Origin: Terriglobales bacterium
GTDB taxonomy: Bacteria; Acidobacteriota; Terriglobia; Terriglobales; Acidobacteriaceae
DNA: 64,000 bases
Reading direction: 5' to 3'
Assembly (NCBI GenBank): GCA_035651655.1
Contig: DASRFG010000028.1
Span: 87,600 to 151,599, forward strand
The notes under the pieces were generated by a model. That model searched no databases. It was not told where the DNA came from and saw nothing but the letters and a program-made list of their open reading frames with translations. The translations under genes and the position numbers were made by a program. Every line of letters starts with the position of its first letter. Within the stretch, counting starts at the first letter, position 1. Positions 63,790-64,000 of this stretch are shown in pieces.

Positions 63790-64000
63790 TTATTTCAAAA
63801 TCTCCGAAATGGTGCCTGCGCCCACGGTGTGTCCGCCTTCGCGGATGGCGAAACGCAGTCCCTTCTCCATCGCCACCGGAGTGATCAGCTCGATGGCCAG
63901 GCTGACGTTGTCTCCCGGCATCACCATCTCCGTTCCCCCGGGCAGCTCCGCCACTCCCGTCACGTCCGTGGTGCGGAAGTAGAACTGCGGCCGGTAGCCC
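63790..64000 (-). CDS. tuf: elongation factor Tu, C-terminal part (start outside window)
   Basis: About 69 C-terminal residues are visible before the right window edge: [15 protein letters not shown], then [20 protein letters not shown], then [20 protein letters not shown], ending ILK. This is domain 3 of EF-Tu and is intact where visible. The stop lies 11 bp before the rpmG start, so co-transcription with the downstream genes is expected. Confidence 0.95.
   Translation of the reverse strand, partial: GYRPQFYFRTTDVTGVAELPGGTEMVMPGDNVSLAIELITPVAMEKGLRFAIREGGHTVGAGTISEILK

Overview
The window is about 64 kb of chromosomal, mostly housekeeping DNA from a diderm bacterium. It has LpxC (lipid A synthesis), an outer-membrane beta-barrel protein, many signal peptides and an undivided rpoB/rpoC pair. 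A protein of the VWFA-related family common in Acidobacteria, several small secreted proteins of unknown function, a LysW-like zinc ribbon and an unusual Cys-rich insertion in RpoB suggest Acidobacteriota (Terriglobia/Koribacter-like). That placement is inference; no rRNA lies in the window. I see no prophage, insertion sequence, integron or CRISPR array.

Layout. 1-3.0 kb: the 3' part of an O-methyltransferase, then two tandem secreted paralogues of unknown function behind a clear promoter. 3.1-7.4 kb (minus): mntH and acnA. 7.5-9.3 kb (plus): purD-purE. 9.3-17.5 kb (minus): FRG-domain protein, DDAH-like hydrolase, mfd, DUF885 protein, galU. 17.6-24.6 kb (mostly plus): hemL, a PilZ protein, a divergent polysaccharide deacetylase, then deoxynucleoside kinase, an unusual class III aminotransferase, panB and panC. 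24.6-31.3 kb: alkyl-purine glycosylase, beta-barrel protein, a small basic ORF, a lone receiver, a LolA-like periplasmic protein, SDR, lpxC, REC-PilZ, folK. 31.3-36.3 kb: a Cys-rich unknown, an HU protein with a strong terminator, an AT-richer VWA protein, DUF6580-like and YdjM-like membrane proteins, lipid kinase. 36.4-50.9 kb: secreted TPR protein, ligA, PRC-barrel protein, HIT protein, rpsA, small carboxypeptidase-regulatory-like protein, LysW-like zinc ribbon, M28 peptidase, rhomboid, alpha/beta hydrolase, ABM-like protein, pyruvate kinase, BrkB/YihY protein. 50.9-64 kb (minus): the classical tuf - rpmG - tRNA-Trp - secE - nusG - rplK - rplA - rplJ - rplL - rpoB - rpoC cluster, ending at a strong intrinsic terminator.

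How the genes fit together. The right end is the conserved transcription/translation super-operon. It contains a hairpin plus U-tract between rplL and rpoB that looks like the attenuator known at the same place in E. coli. The middle carries purine (purD/E), pantothenate (panB/C), folate (folK), haem (hemL) and envelope (galU, lpxC) biosynthesis, mixed with DNA repair genes (mfd, MPG glycosylase, ligA). The most noteworthy items are two Cys4 clusters inserted near the RpoB N-terminus, an orphan LysW-like carrier-type protein, an aminotransferase with a DETHT signature between a deoxynucleoside kinase and panB, the tandem secreted paralogue pair, and short phased repeats in several spacers. I found no clear evidence of a wholly new multi-gene system.
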